Positions 8,542 to 16,191 of a stretch of 64,000 nt of DNA are shown piece after piece (within the stretch, counting starts at the first letter, position 1; each line of letters starts with the position of its first letter). Made by a program: the position numbers and the translations under genes. Under the pieces are notes generated by a model, which was given only the letters and a program-made list of their open reading frames with translations, ran no database searches and was not told the DNA's origin. This stretch comes from Candidatus Limnocylindrales bacterium (GTDB taxonomy: Bacteria; Desulfobacterota; Binatia; UBA1149; CAITLU01). The stretch spans positions 569,813-633,812 of the forward strand of contig DASPNR010000002.1 of the NCBI GenBank assembly GCA_035626395.1, written 5' to 3'.

Positions 8542-9792
8542 CTACAGAATCATCTGGTTGACGCTGAACACCGCCGACATCATCGCCCACACGATCACGC
8601 CGATGACCACGGCCATGAAGATGAGAATGACGGGACCGATGAGCGTCATCACGCGGGCCACGGCATTGGTGACCTCGCGGTCGTAATGGTCGCTGACGAC
8701 GATCAGCATCTCGTCGAGGCGGCCGGTCTCCTCACCCACGCCCACCATCTGCAGGGCCAGCGGCGGGAAGACGCCCGTGCGTTCCAGCGGACCGCTCAGG
8801 CCCTTGCCTTCGCTGACGTCGCGCTGCACCGCGGCCAGCGCCCTCGAGATGATGACGTTGGGAACGATGCTGCGCACGATGTCGAGCGACTGGATCAGCG
8901 GCACTCCGCCGCGCAGCATCGTTCCGAGCGTGCGCGCGAAGCGGGCAACCTGCAGCTTGCTGACCAGGTCGCCGAAGACCGGCGCCGACAGCGCGAGCCG
9001 GTCGTAGCGCTCGCGCCCCGCCGGCGTGTCCACGTACCTGCGGATGCCGTACCAGACGCCCATGCAGGACAGGACGAGCAGCCACCAGTAGCTCTTCACG
9101 AACTCGCTGATGGCCATGACGGCCTGGGTCGACGCCGGCATCGCCGTACCGAGATCGGCGAAGATGGCGGCGAAGCGCGGCATCACCACGGTGAGAAGGA
9201 TGGCGATGGCGCCGCCGGCCGTGACGATGAGGATGATGGGATAGACCATCGCCGACTTGATCTGCTCGCGCGTCTTCTCGCTGCGCTCCAGATAATCGGC
9301 GAGGCGTTCCAGAACGCCCTCGACGATGCCGCCGGCCTCGCCGGCCCGGATCATGTTCACGTACAGGGGCGGGAAGACCGCCGGATGCTCTCCGAGCGCC
9401 TGGGAGAGCGAGCGCCCCTCCTGCACCCGCGCCAGCACCTGCGAGACCACCGCCTTGAGCGTCGGGTTCTCCGAGAGCGCCGAAAGGCTTGCCAGGCTTC
9501 GATCCAGCGGCAGCCCGGCCTTGAGGAGCGTGGCCAGCTCACCGGTGAAGATCATCAGGTCGCGGCCCTTCACCTTCTTGGCGCGCCGCCAGGGCAGCGA
9601 CATCGAGGCCAGGTCCGGAAGCGAGAAGCCGCGCGAGGATGCCGCGGCCGCGGTGGTTCCCTCGCGCACGGCAAGCGGGATGAAGCCCTGCCCGCGCAGG
9701 GAGGCGACCACGGCCGCCTCGCCCGAAGCCTCCATCAAACCTTCGACGATACGACCCTCACGGGTACTCGCCTTGTATGCGTACGCTGCCAT
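8542..9792 (-). CDS. gspF: Type II secretion platform protein GspF
   Basis: 416 residues with the start at 9792 (MAAYAYKASTREGR, the standard GspF opening); an in-frame start at 9855 would add an atypical Arg/Cys-rich leader. It has two GspF domains of about 120 residues (about 70-190 and 270-390), each with the FTGELATLLKAGLPLDRSL / FARTLGTMLRGGVPLIQSLD pattern, and three membrane helices, the last at the C-terminus. It is the polytopic centre of the inner-membrane platform and contacts GspE and GspL. It is the first gene of this operon block; gspE is not next to it. Confidence 0.95.
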   Translation of the reverse strand: MAAYAYKASTREGRIVEGLMEASGEAAVVASLRGQGFIPLAVREGTTAAAASSRGFSLPDLASMSLPWRRAKKVKGRDLMIFTGELATLLKAGLPLDRSLASLSALSENPTLKAVVSQVLARVQEGRSLSQALGEHPAVFPPLYVNMIRAGEAGGIVEGVLERLADYLERSEKTREQIKSAMVYPIILIVTAGGAIAILLTVVMPRFAAIFADLGTAMPASTQAVMAISEFVKSYWWLLVLSCMGVWYGIRRYVDTPAGRERYDRLALSAPVFGDLVSKLQVARFARTLGTMLRGGVPLIQSLDIVRSIVPNVIISRALAAVQRDVSEGKGLSGPLERTGVFPPLALQMVGVGEETGRLDEMLIVVSDHYDREVTNAVARVMTLIGPVILIFMAVVIGVIVWAMMSAVFSVNQMIL

Positions 9793-9938
9793 GCAGGGTC
9801 TGCTCGAAAGCGCGCATCTTAACACCGCCACGCACACGCGCGACCGCTTGCGCACGTGCGGCGGGGAGAGCGACCAGGATGTCGAAGGCTTGTCGTCCCC
9901 GATGCCGGCAGCGAGCCCCGCAGCTCGCGCCTCGGAGC

Positions 9939-11054
9939 CTATGGACGTTGGTCATCCAGGATCGCTTCAACGAGTGCGTGCCACTGGCTGCGAAATGTCG
10001 CGGCGGTCATGACGGGCGCGGGTGCGCAGCCGTCTTCCAGAGCTTCGGCCAGGGCTGCGGCCAGAGCCACCGGATCGCCGGCGGGCACCAGCTCGCGACC
10101 GCTCGCCTGATCCGGCAGACCGCCGGCGTCGCTGGTCAGGACGCGGGCGCCGAGCGCGCGCGCCAGCGGAAGGAGTCCGCTCTGGGAGGCGGTCCGGTAC
10201 GGCAGGACCAGCACCGTGGCGCGCTTCACGAGAAGCTGCAGCTCTTCGTCATCAAGATAGCGATTTTCCAAGATGATGGAGGAGTCGTCGGCGGCCGCAC
10301 GAGAAACCCGTGCCAGTTCCCGGCGCAGAAGGTAGGACTCGCCCGCGATGACGAGCCGGCGTCCGGGGTGGTCGCCCGCGGCGGCCAGCATGCGCCAGGC
10401 GTGCAGGAGGACATCCAGTCCCTTGTAGCCGCGGAGATGGCCCGCGAAGACCGCCACCGCCGCGTCCTCGGCAATTGCGAACTTCTCGCGCGCCCAGGCT
10501 CTCGCCCTGCCCGCATCGATGGCGAGGGGCGCCGCCAGCGGCGGCATCGGCGCGATCGCGACGCGGGCAGCGATGCCGAGCTCTTCGACCGCGACCGCCA
10601 CGCTTCGGCTGTGACACAGCACGCGACCGGCACGGCCCAGCGCCAGACGCGCCAGCGGGCGGGCCAGCGGAACGTGCTCATGCGGCTCGAGGTTGTGACA
10701 CAGCGCGACGACCCGGCGGCGCGGAACTCCGGCAAGCGACGCCGCCAGCGCAGCGGCCGTCACCGGATGCCACCACTGGAACGCCACGACCTCGGCTCCG
10801 GCGGAACGGAGGAACCGGGCCGCCCGTTTCCAGCTGCGCGGGCCGACGACGTCGATCATCTCCTGGCCGACGCGACCGAGCGCGCTGTCGCGCTGGGCAG
10901 AGCCGGGAAAGAAGGCGCCGGGGTACAGGCGCGAGTACGACAGCACGCACGGCTCGATGCCGGCGGCCTCCAAGGCCTCGGCCAGGCGAGCGGTATGCGC
11001 CGAGATGCCGCCGCGCAGCGGCGGTGCCGGACCGATCAGCACCGCGCGCCTCAC
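9939..11054 (-). CDS. GT4-type glycosyltransferase
   Basis: 371 residues, cytoplasmic, two Rossmann-like halves. The N-terminal half opens with the loop PAPPLRGGISAHTARLAEAL, which in this family binds the acceptor. The C-terminal half has the nucleotide-sugar signature (VFAGHLRGYKGLDVLLHAWRML; later VLPYRTASQSGLLPLARALGARVL). The GTG start overlaps the stop of the upstream membrane protein (GTGA), so they are translationally coupled. It probably adds a sugar to the surface glycan handled by this cluster. Donor and acceptor cannot be read from sequence. Confidence 0.85.
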   Translation of the reverse strand: MRRAVLIGPAPPLRGGISAHTARLAEALEAAGIEPCVLSYSRLYPGAFFPGSAQRDSALGRVGQEMIDVVGPRSWKRAARFLRSAGAEVVAFQWWHPVTAAALAASLAGVPRRRVVALCHNLEPHEHVPLARPLARLALGRAGRVLCHSRSVAVAVEELGIAARVAIAPMPPLAAPLAIDAGRARAWAREKFAIAEDAAVAVFAGHLRGYKGLDVLLHAWRMLAAAGDHPGRRLVIAGESYLLRRELARVSRAAADDSSIILENRYLDDEELQLLVKRATVLVLPYRTASQSGLLPLARALGARVLTSDAGGLPDQASGRELVPAGDPVALAAALAEALEDGCAPAPVMTAATFRSQWHALVEAILDDQRP

Positions 11055-14000
11055 TGCGCATCTCCGGGCGCCTCTCCCCGGACCGCTTCGCTCCTGCGCC
11101 CTTGCGCGCCCGACTCGTTCGCCGCCTCGTGCTCGGCATCGCCGCTCTCGCTCGCGCGGGCATCGCCCGTTGCATCATCGGCGGCACCAAGCTCGGCCAG
11201 GCGCGTACGCGCTTCGGCATCGAGCGGCATGTGCCGCAGGTACTCGCGCAGCACCTTGCGCGCCGTCTCGGTGTCGCCACGCGTAGCCGCGAACTCGGCG
11301 CGCGCGAGGTAGGGCCAGTTGCGCTCGCGGTCGATACGCCGCGCGGCTTCCAGCGCACGCTCGGCGACGGCATCCAACCTGAGCGAATGCGCGACGTAGG
11401 CGACGAGCGTCCACGAGTCGGCGTAATACGGATCGAGCGAACGCGCGCGCAACGCGTGCCACAGCGCACGCAGGCTCGACCCGCGCCGGATGTGCGCCCA
11501 CGCGAGGCAGCCGTGCGCCCACGCGCTTCGCGAGTCGGCCGCCACCGCACGCGCGAATGAGCGCAGCGCCGCCTCGGGCTCGCCGCGCGCATCCTCGCTG
11601 AAGCCGCGATCGATCCACGCCGCCACCAGCGACGGATCGCGTCTGGTCGCCTCCACGAGCAGCGCATGCGCGGTGTCGGACCGCCCGGGATCGGCTTCCT
11701 GCTGCGCCAGCGAGAGCAGAGGCCGGCCGTTGTGCGGCGAGATGGCGGCAAGCTCGAGCAGGCGCGTGCGCGACGGCTTCTCGACCATCGGCATCGCGCG
11801 CTTGTGCGGCCGCCAGCCGCCTTCGCACGTGGCCGGGTCGCCGAGCAGCTGGATGTCGGTCAGCGTCAGCGCATTGCCGAGCAGCGAGCGCACCGCGACA
11901 TCGACGTGGCCGCGCAGCATCGCCGGATCCGCCACCGCCATGTCGATGGGAGCGTCGTGCACGGCCTGGCGACGCTCGATGCGACCGTCGACGCCGATTT
12001 CGTACGCTTCGCGGCGAAGGCGTGGGATGTAGGGAATCAGGCGCACCGCGGTGACGCGGCAGCGCGTCAGCATCTGCAGGCGCACGTGCACCTGCGCTGG
12101 AAGGTCTTCCCACGGCTCGCCGCCGCCGAGCCAGATCGGCTGCGGCGGCGTCAGCAGCTGCGGCGGCGGCCATGCCACGGCATGTCCGCCCGGATAGCCG
12201 ACGGCCGAGGCAAGGACGCCGCGCGTGCGCGGCAGCGGGTCCTCGAAGAGAGGAGCCGCATCCGACGCGCGAGCGTCCAGCACCGTCAGCCACGTCGGCG
12301 ACGCTCTCGCAGGATCGCCGCCGGAGGTTTTTGCCGCGCCACCAGTGGCTGCGTGGGCGCCGCTGCCGCGTTCGGCGTCGGCTCGTGCCGCTCCGTCCCG
12401 CGTCATGGCAGTCTCGGGCGGGTCAAGCCCGTCGCGCCGCTGCGTTGGAGCACCGTCACCGCCGCTGCGTCGCGCGATGAAGTAGTCGCTGTTCTCGAAG
12501 GCGATCGTCCACTGCTCGCCCAGTCCGCGCTGCGCAGCCTCTCGCCGGCTGCTCCACCACGGCTCGAGCGCATCCGCATCGCGTGCAGCCAGCAGCGCTT
12601 CGGGCCCGTAGCGCCGCAGCCACCGCTCCTCGCTGCCGGTGGCGACGAGGCGGCGCGGGAGCACCGCCCAGCGCGCGTCGTGGCGCATCGCCAGCTCGCG
12701 CCGGCGCTCCGCCGTCGTGTGAGAGGCGAAGAACTCGGAGCGGTCGCGAAGGCGACCGTAGGCGTTGCCCTCGTGGAGCGAGAACACCAGCGTCTGCCGC
12801 TCGGTCGATGCCACGACCGGCTTTCCCGTCAGCGCCGGCACCAGCTCGGCAAAGCCGCTCGGCGCCAGCACGCGGCCGCTGCCGTGCTCCGCTCGCAGAA
12901 AACGATAGGCGCCGAGCGCGGCGCCGCGCGGGGCCGGCGCTCCCGGGAATGGATGCTCGCCCATGTCGCGGCGCATCCTGTCGGTTGCCGTCGTGGCGGT
13001 GACGGCCAGAAGCGCGGCAGACATGGCGACCGCAGCCGCACGCAGCGCAGCGCCGCTGCTCCATGCCGCGTACAGGCCGCAGGCGAGCAGGAGCGGAACC
13101 GGCACCAGCCATCCGAGCCGATACAGCATCCACGGAACCCACAGCTTGCCTGCGGCCGCCGCCAGCAGCGGCACGAACAGCAGCGCGCACGGCACCAGCG
13201 TCAGCGCGATGAGCACGCGCGCCGCGGGCTGGCGGCGGCGACGCACGAGAAGCGGCAGCATCAGCATCGCCAGCACCGCCGAGGCGCCGAAGACTGCGCC
13301 CGGGTGGACGATCCAGCCGGGACTGCCGGCGAAGAGGATGCGCTCGAGCGCCAGGTGTGCGCGCACCACCGGGTTGTCGGCATTGGCCAGGGCGATGCCC
13401 TGATCGCCGAACGCCATGGCCAGCCGCAGCGCCTGCGCGACCGGATAAAGCGCGGGCAGCGCCAGCGCCGCGGCCACGCACTGCCCGTGGCGCGAGCGCA
13501 GGCACGCAGGCAGCCGCGACGGTGCCAGCCCCGCGACGGCAACGACGGTCGCGAACGCCGCCATCGTGTAGACCAGGCTGTGCACCGATACGGTCGCCGT
13601 CGCCACGCAGCCGACGAAGATCGCGCAGCCGGCGACGCCGCGATGGGGGACGCTGGTGACGTGGCGCCAGGAGCGCAGCGCCGCCGCGATCAGCACCGGC
13701 GCCAGCGCGAACGCCGCCACGTGCTTGTCCTGATAGATGCGCGTGAAGAACGGAATGGCCTCCGTGCTCCACAGCCACACCGCCGTCATCAGCGTCGACA
13801 GCGCGACGAGGCGGCGCTCTCCTCCGAAGACGGCGGCCGCCAGCGCGGAGAATGCGGACACCGTCATCGTCACCACCGCGGCCGTCCACGGCCCCGCCTG
13901 CGTGCGCCACGGCTCGGCGCCGGTGCATGAGGCGACCAGCGCCTGCAGCGCAAGCCAGACGCTCCACAGGAAGCGCGGGTGCGACTGGCCCGTATGCAGG

Positions 14001-14497
14001 AACGGCTCGTCGAAGTGGAAGTGGCCGCGCGCCAGCCAGCTCTGCACGAAGGCCAGGTCCCACCAGTCATCGACGTTGCCGCCGCAGTGCCGCAGCGCCA
14101 CCGGCAGCAGCGCCGCCAGCGCGGCGGCGAACGCGGCGATCTCGATTGCCGAAGCCGGTGCCGCGGGCGGCACGCGGCCGCGGCGGTGCTGCTTCAGCGA
14201 TGCGGCCGCGAGCAGGAGGAACACCGCTGCCAGTGCGAAAGGCGCAGCCGCCAGCGGTGCCTGCGCAACGTACAGCGGAAGCAGCGCTGCGGTGGCGACC
14301 GCGAGCGACAGTGCACCATCGACGGCGAGGCGCCCGGTGCCCCAGTCCTCTTCGGCGACCGGACCGATCAGCGGCGCGAGCACGCGGCCCGGGAGCCACA
14401 GCAGCGCCAGCACCAGCAGCGCCGGCGGAAGGTGCTGCCACAGGCCCGCGGCGCCGGCGGCGCCCATCAGCAGCAGCGCGAGCGCAGGGACGGGCAT
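11051..14497 (-). CDS. Multi-spanning membrane protein (GT-C-like) with C-terminal TPR region
   Basis: 1148 residues. The first 500 hold about a dozen hydrophobic helices; the loop after the early helices carries DDWWD (residues 143-147), and a conserved-looking HTGQSHPRFLWS follows. An acidic pair in an early periplasmic loop is typical of GT-C lipid-linked glycosyltransferases. A large periplasmic-type domain follows (about 500-900), then TPR-like helical repeats (about 930-1100: DPSLVAAWIDRGFSED, SRSAWAHGCLAWAHIRRGS, DPYYADSWTLVAYVAHSL). The ATG at 14497 lies five bases after the stop of the phosphatase-superfamily gene; the frame stays open upstream to 17050, but that part is a shadow of other genes. 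No specific family is recognised with certainty. Confidence 0.75.
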   Translation of the reverse strand: MPVPALALLLMGAAGAAGLWQHLPPALLVLALLWLPGRVLAPLIGPVAEEDWGTGRLAVDGALSLAVATAALLPLYVAQAPLAAAPFALAAVFLLLAAASLKQHRRGRVPPAAPASAIEIAAFAAALAALLPVALRHCGGNVDDWWDLAFVQSWLARGHFHFDEPFLHTGQSHPRFLWSVWLALQALVASCTGAEPWRTQAGPWTAAVVTMTVSAFSALAAAVFGGERRLVALSTLMTAVWLWSTEAIPFFTRIYQDKHVAAFALAPVLIAAALRSWRHVTSVPHRGVAGCAIFVGCVATATVSVHSLVYTMAAFATVVAVAGLAPSRLPACLRSRHGQCVAAALALPALYPVAQALRLAMAFGDQGIALANADNPVVRAHLALERILFAGSPGWIVHPGAVFGASAVLAMLMLPLLVRRRRQPAARVLIALTLVPCALLFVPLLAAAAGKLWVPWMLYRLGWLVPVPLLLACGLYAAWSSGAALRAAAVAMSAALLAVTATTATDRMRRDMGEHPFPGAPAPRGAALGAYRFLRAEHGSGRVLAPSGFAELVPALTGKPVVASTERQTLVFSLHEGNAYGRLRDRSEFFASHTTAERRRELAMRHDARWAVLPRRLVATGSEERWLRRYGPEALLAARDADALEPWWSSRREAAQRGLGEQWTIAFENSDYFIARRSGGDGAPTQRRDGLDPPETAMTRDGAARADAERGSGAHAATGGAAKTSGGDPARASPTWLTVLDARASDAAPLFEDPLPRTRGVLASAVGYPGGHAVAWPPPQLLTPPQPIWLGGGEPWEDLPAQVHVRLQMLTRCRVTAVRLIPYIPRLRREAYEIGVDGRIERRQAVHDAPIDMAVADPAMLRGHVDVAVRSLLGNALTLTDIQLLGDPATCEGGWRPHKRAMPMVEKPSRTRLLELAAISPHNGRPLLSLAQQEADPGRSDTAHALLVEATRRDPSLVAAWIDRGFSEDARGEPEAALRSFARAVAADSRSAWAHGCLAWAHIRRGSSLRALWHALRARSLDPYYADSWTLVAYVAHSLRLDAVAERALEAARRIDRERNWPYLARAEFAATRGDTETARKVLREYLRHMPLDAEARTRLAELGAADDATGDARASESGDAEHEAANESGAQGRRSEAVRGEAPGDAQ

Positions 14498-14502
14498 GGG
14501 TG

Positions 14503-16179
14503 TCAGTTCAAATATCCCAGATCCCGCAGCCGCTGCATGACCTCGGCCTCTTCGGCGGCATCGTAGTCGCGCGCGGCACCGCCGCCGTCGCCCTCGCCCG
14601 CGGCCTGGCTGTGGCGCACGGGATTGTCGGCGCGAAACTGCGCCGACAGGACTTCCTCCAGAACTCGCCCGTCCATGTCGTCGGGCACGGGCTGTCCGAG
14701 CAGATGAAGGATCGTCGGCGCCAGGTCCTGGATGCTCGCGCGCGGCGGCGGACTGCCGGCGGCGATGGCGCCGCCGGCAGCGATGAAGGTGCCGTTGTCG
14801 CGATGCATGCCCGAGTAGCGGTAGGTGGCGTCCCAGATGCGGCTCGAGCCGAAATCGGACAGGCCGTAGAAGATGTCGGCGTCGTCGTGCGGCAGCAGGA
14901 TCAGATCGGGCGCCTCGTCGATGCGCGCGCCGTGGTAGACCTCCTCGCGACGGAGCACGCGCGACACCAGCGGACGGCCGAGCTCGGGATCGCGGTATTC
15001 GAGGACGGCGCGCGCGATCTCCTCGCGCGTGCGATCGTAGTCGGCGCCGCGCTCGACGCAGCCCTGTGGCTCGCGGCCCTGCACGTTGAGGAAGACCGAC
15101 CCGTAGTGGCGGCCGTAGGAGTACGCGCGCGAGCGCGGCCAGTCCACGTTCAGGAACGACAGGAAGAAACGCTTGAGCACGCTGTCGAAGGAGTAGACGT
15201 TCTTGTACTCGGCATGCTTGGCCACGCCGAGCCGGTCGGCCAGCCGATGGACGTTGCGCAGGCTCAGCCCGCGCCGCAGCGCGAAGTGCTTCAGGCGCGT
15301 CGGCAGGTCGCCGGCCAGGCGCAGGAAGCCGAGCTCGAGCAGCAGGTTGTTGAGCACGATGAAGCGCGAGGCGCGTCCCATGCCGTGATCGGACATCAGC
15401 AGCACGGTGACGTCCTTGCCGGCCTTCTCGATGACGCGCGCGATGTCGGCATCCAGGCGCTGGAAGTAGCGAAGGACGGGGGCCGAGAGGTCTCGCGTGT
15501 CGCCGCTGGGCCGCCACGGGTGCTGCGGGTCCAGGTAGTGCCAGAGCTGATGGAGGATGCGGTCGGTGTCGAAGTACACCGTCATGAAGAAGTCCCAGTC
15601 GTCGCGATCCATCAGATGCAGCGTGGTGCGCGTGAGCAGCTCGAGCAGCTCGTCGCTGGCGCGGAAGAACGCCTCCCTGCCGCGCTCGGAGAACGTCTCG
15701 GACGGATAGATGCGGTAGTCGCCGACCTTGGCCTGGATCTCGGCGCCGAGCTCGCGCGGATACGTGTAGTCGGTGGCGAAGTACGGCGTCATCCAGCCGC
15801 TGATGAAGGTGCCGTTGACCGGCTCGACCGGATACGAGATCGGCACGTTGATGACGCCCACGCGAAGGCCGGCATCGCTCAGCAGCCGCCACAGGCTGCG
15901 GCCGCTTCGCATCGTCGCGTTGACGGGCGGAAACACGTAGCCGCCGGGCCGCCTGTACAGGAAGTCGTAGATGCCGGTCTTGCCGGGATTCTTGCCGGTG
16001 GCGAAGGTGCACCAGGCCGGGCCCGACGTCGGCGGCATCGTCGAGGCCATCACGCCGCCCGTGCCCTGCGATAGCAGCCGGGCGATCGTCGGCATGTGGC
16101 CGGCACGCGCCCACTGCTCGAGCAGCGGAAAGGGCGCCCCATCGAGGCCGATGACCAGGACACGCTTGCGAGCAGCCAT
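14503..16179 (-). CDS. Alkaline-phosphatase-superfamily phosphodiesterase/phosphotransferase
   Basis: 558 residues. The fold is clear: first metal ligand in VLVIGLDGAP (Asp13), nucleophile region MPPTSGPAW (Thr51/Ser52) followed by CTFATGKNPGKTGIYDF, metal-binding LLMSDHGMG in the middle, and a late HRDNGTFIAAGG with the remaining metal His. This is the COG3379-type (nucleotide pyrophosphatase-like) branch. There is no signal peptide, so it appears cytoplasmic or membrane-associated through partners. The C-terminus ends in an acidic helix (EEAEVMQRLRDLGYL), as is common in this branch. It lies 12 bp after a second member of the superfamily, within a glycan cluster. Substrate unknown; a polyisoprenoid- or nucleotide-linked sugar is a guess. 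Confidence 0.85.
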   Translation of the reverse strand: MAARKRVLVIGLDGAPFPLLEQWARAGHMPTIARLLSQGTGGVMASTMPPTSGPAWCTFATGKNPGKTGIYDFLYRRPGGYVFPPVNATMRSGRSLWRLLSDAGLRVGVINVPISYPVEPVNGTFISGWMTPYFATDYTYPRELGAEIQAKVGDYRIYPSETFSERGREAFFRASDELLELLTRTTLHLMDRDDWDFFMTVYFDTDRILHQLWHYLDPQHPWRPSGDTRDLSAPVLRYFQRLDADIARVIEKAGKDVTVLLMSDHGMGRASRFIVLNNLLLELGFLRLAGDLPTRLKHFALRRGLSLRNVHRLADRLGVAKHAEYKNVYSFDSVLKRFFLSFLNVDWPRSRAYSYGRHYGSVFLNVQGREPQGCVERGADYDRTREEIARAVLEYRDPELGRPLVSRVLRREEVYHGARIDEAPDLILLPHDDADIFYGLSDFGSSRIWDATYRYSGMHRDNGTFIAAGGAIAAGSPPPRASIQDLAPTILHLLGQPVPDDMDGRVLEEVLSAQFRADNPVRHSQAAGEGDGGGAARDYDAAEEAEVMQRLRDLGYLN

Positions 16180-16191
16180 GAGGAGCGGGTC

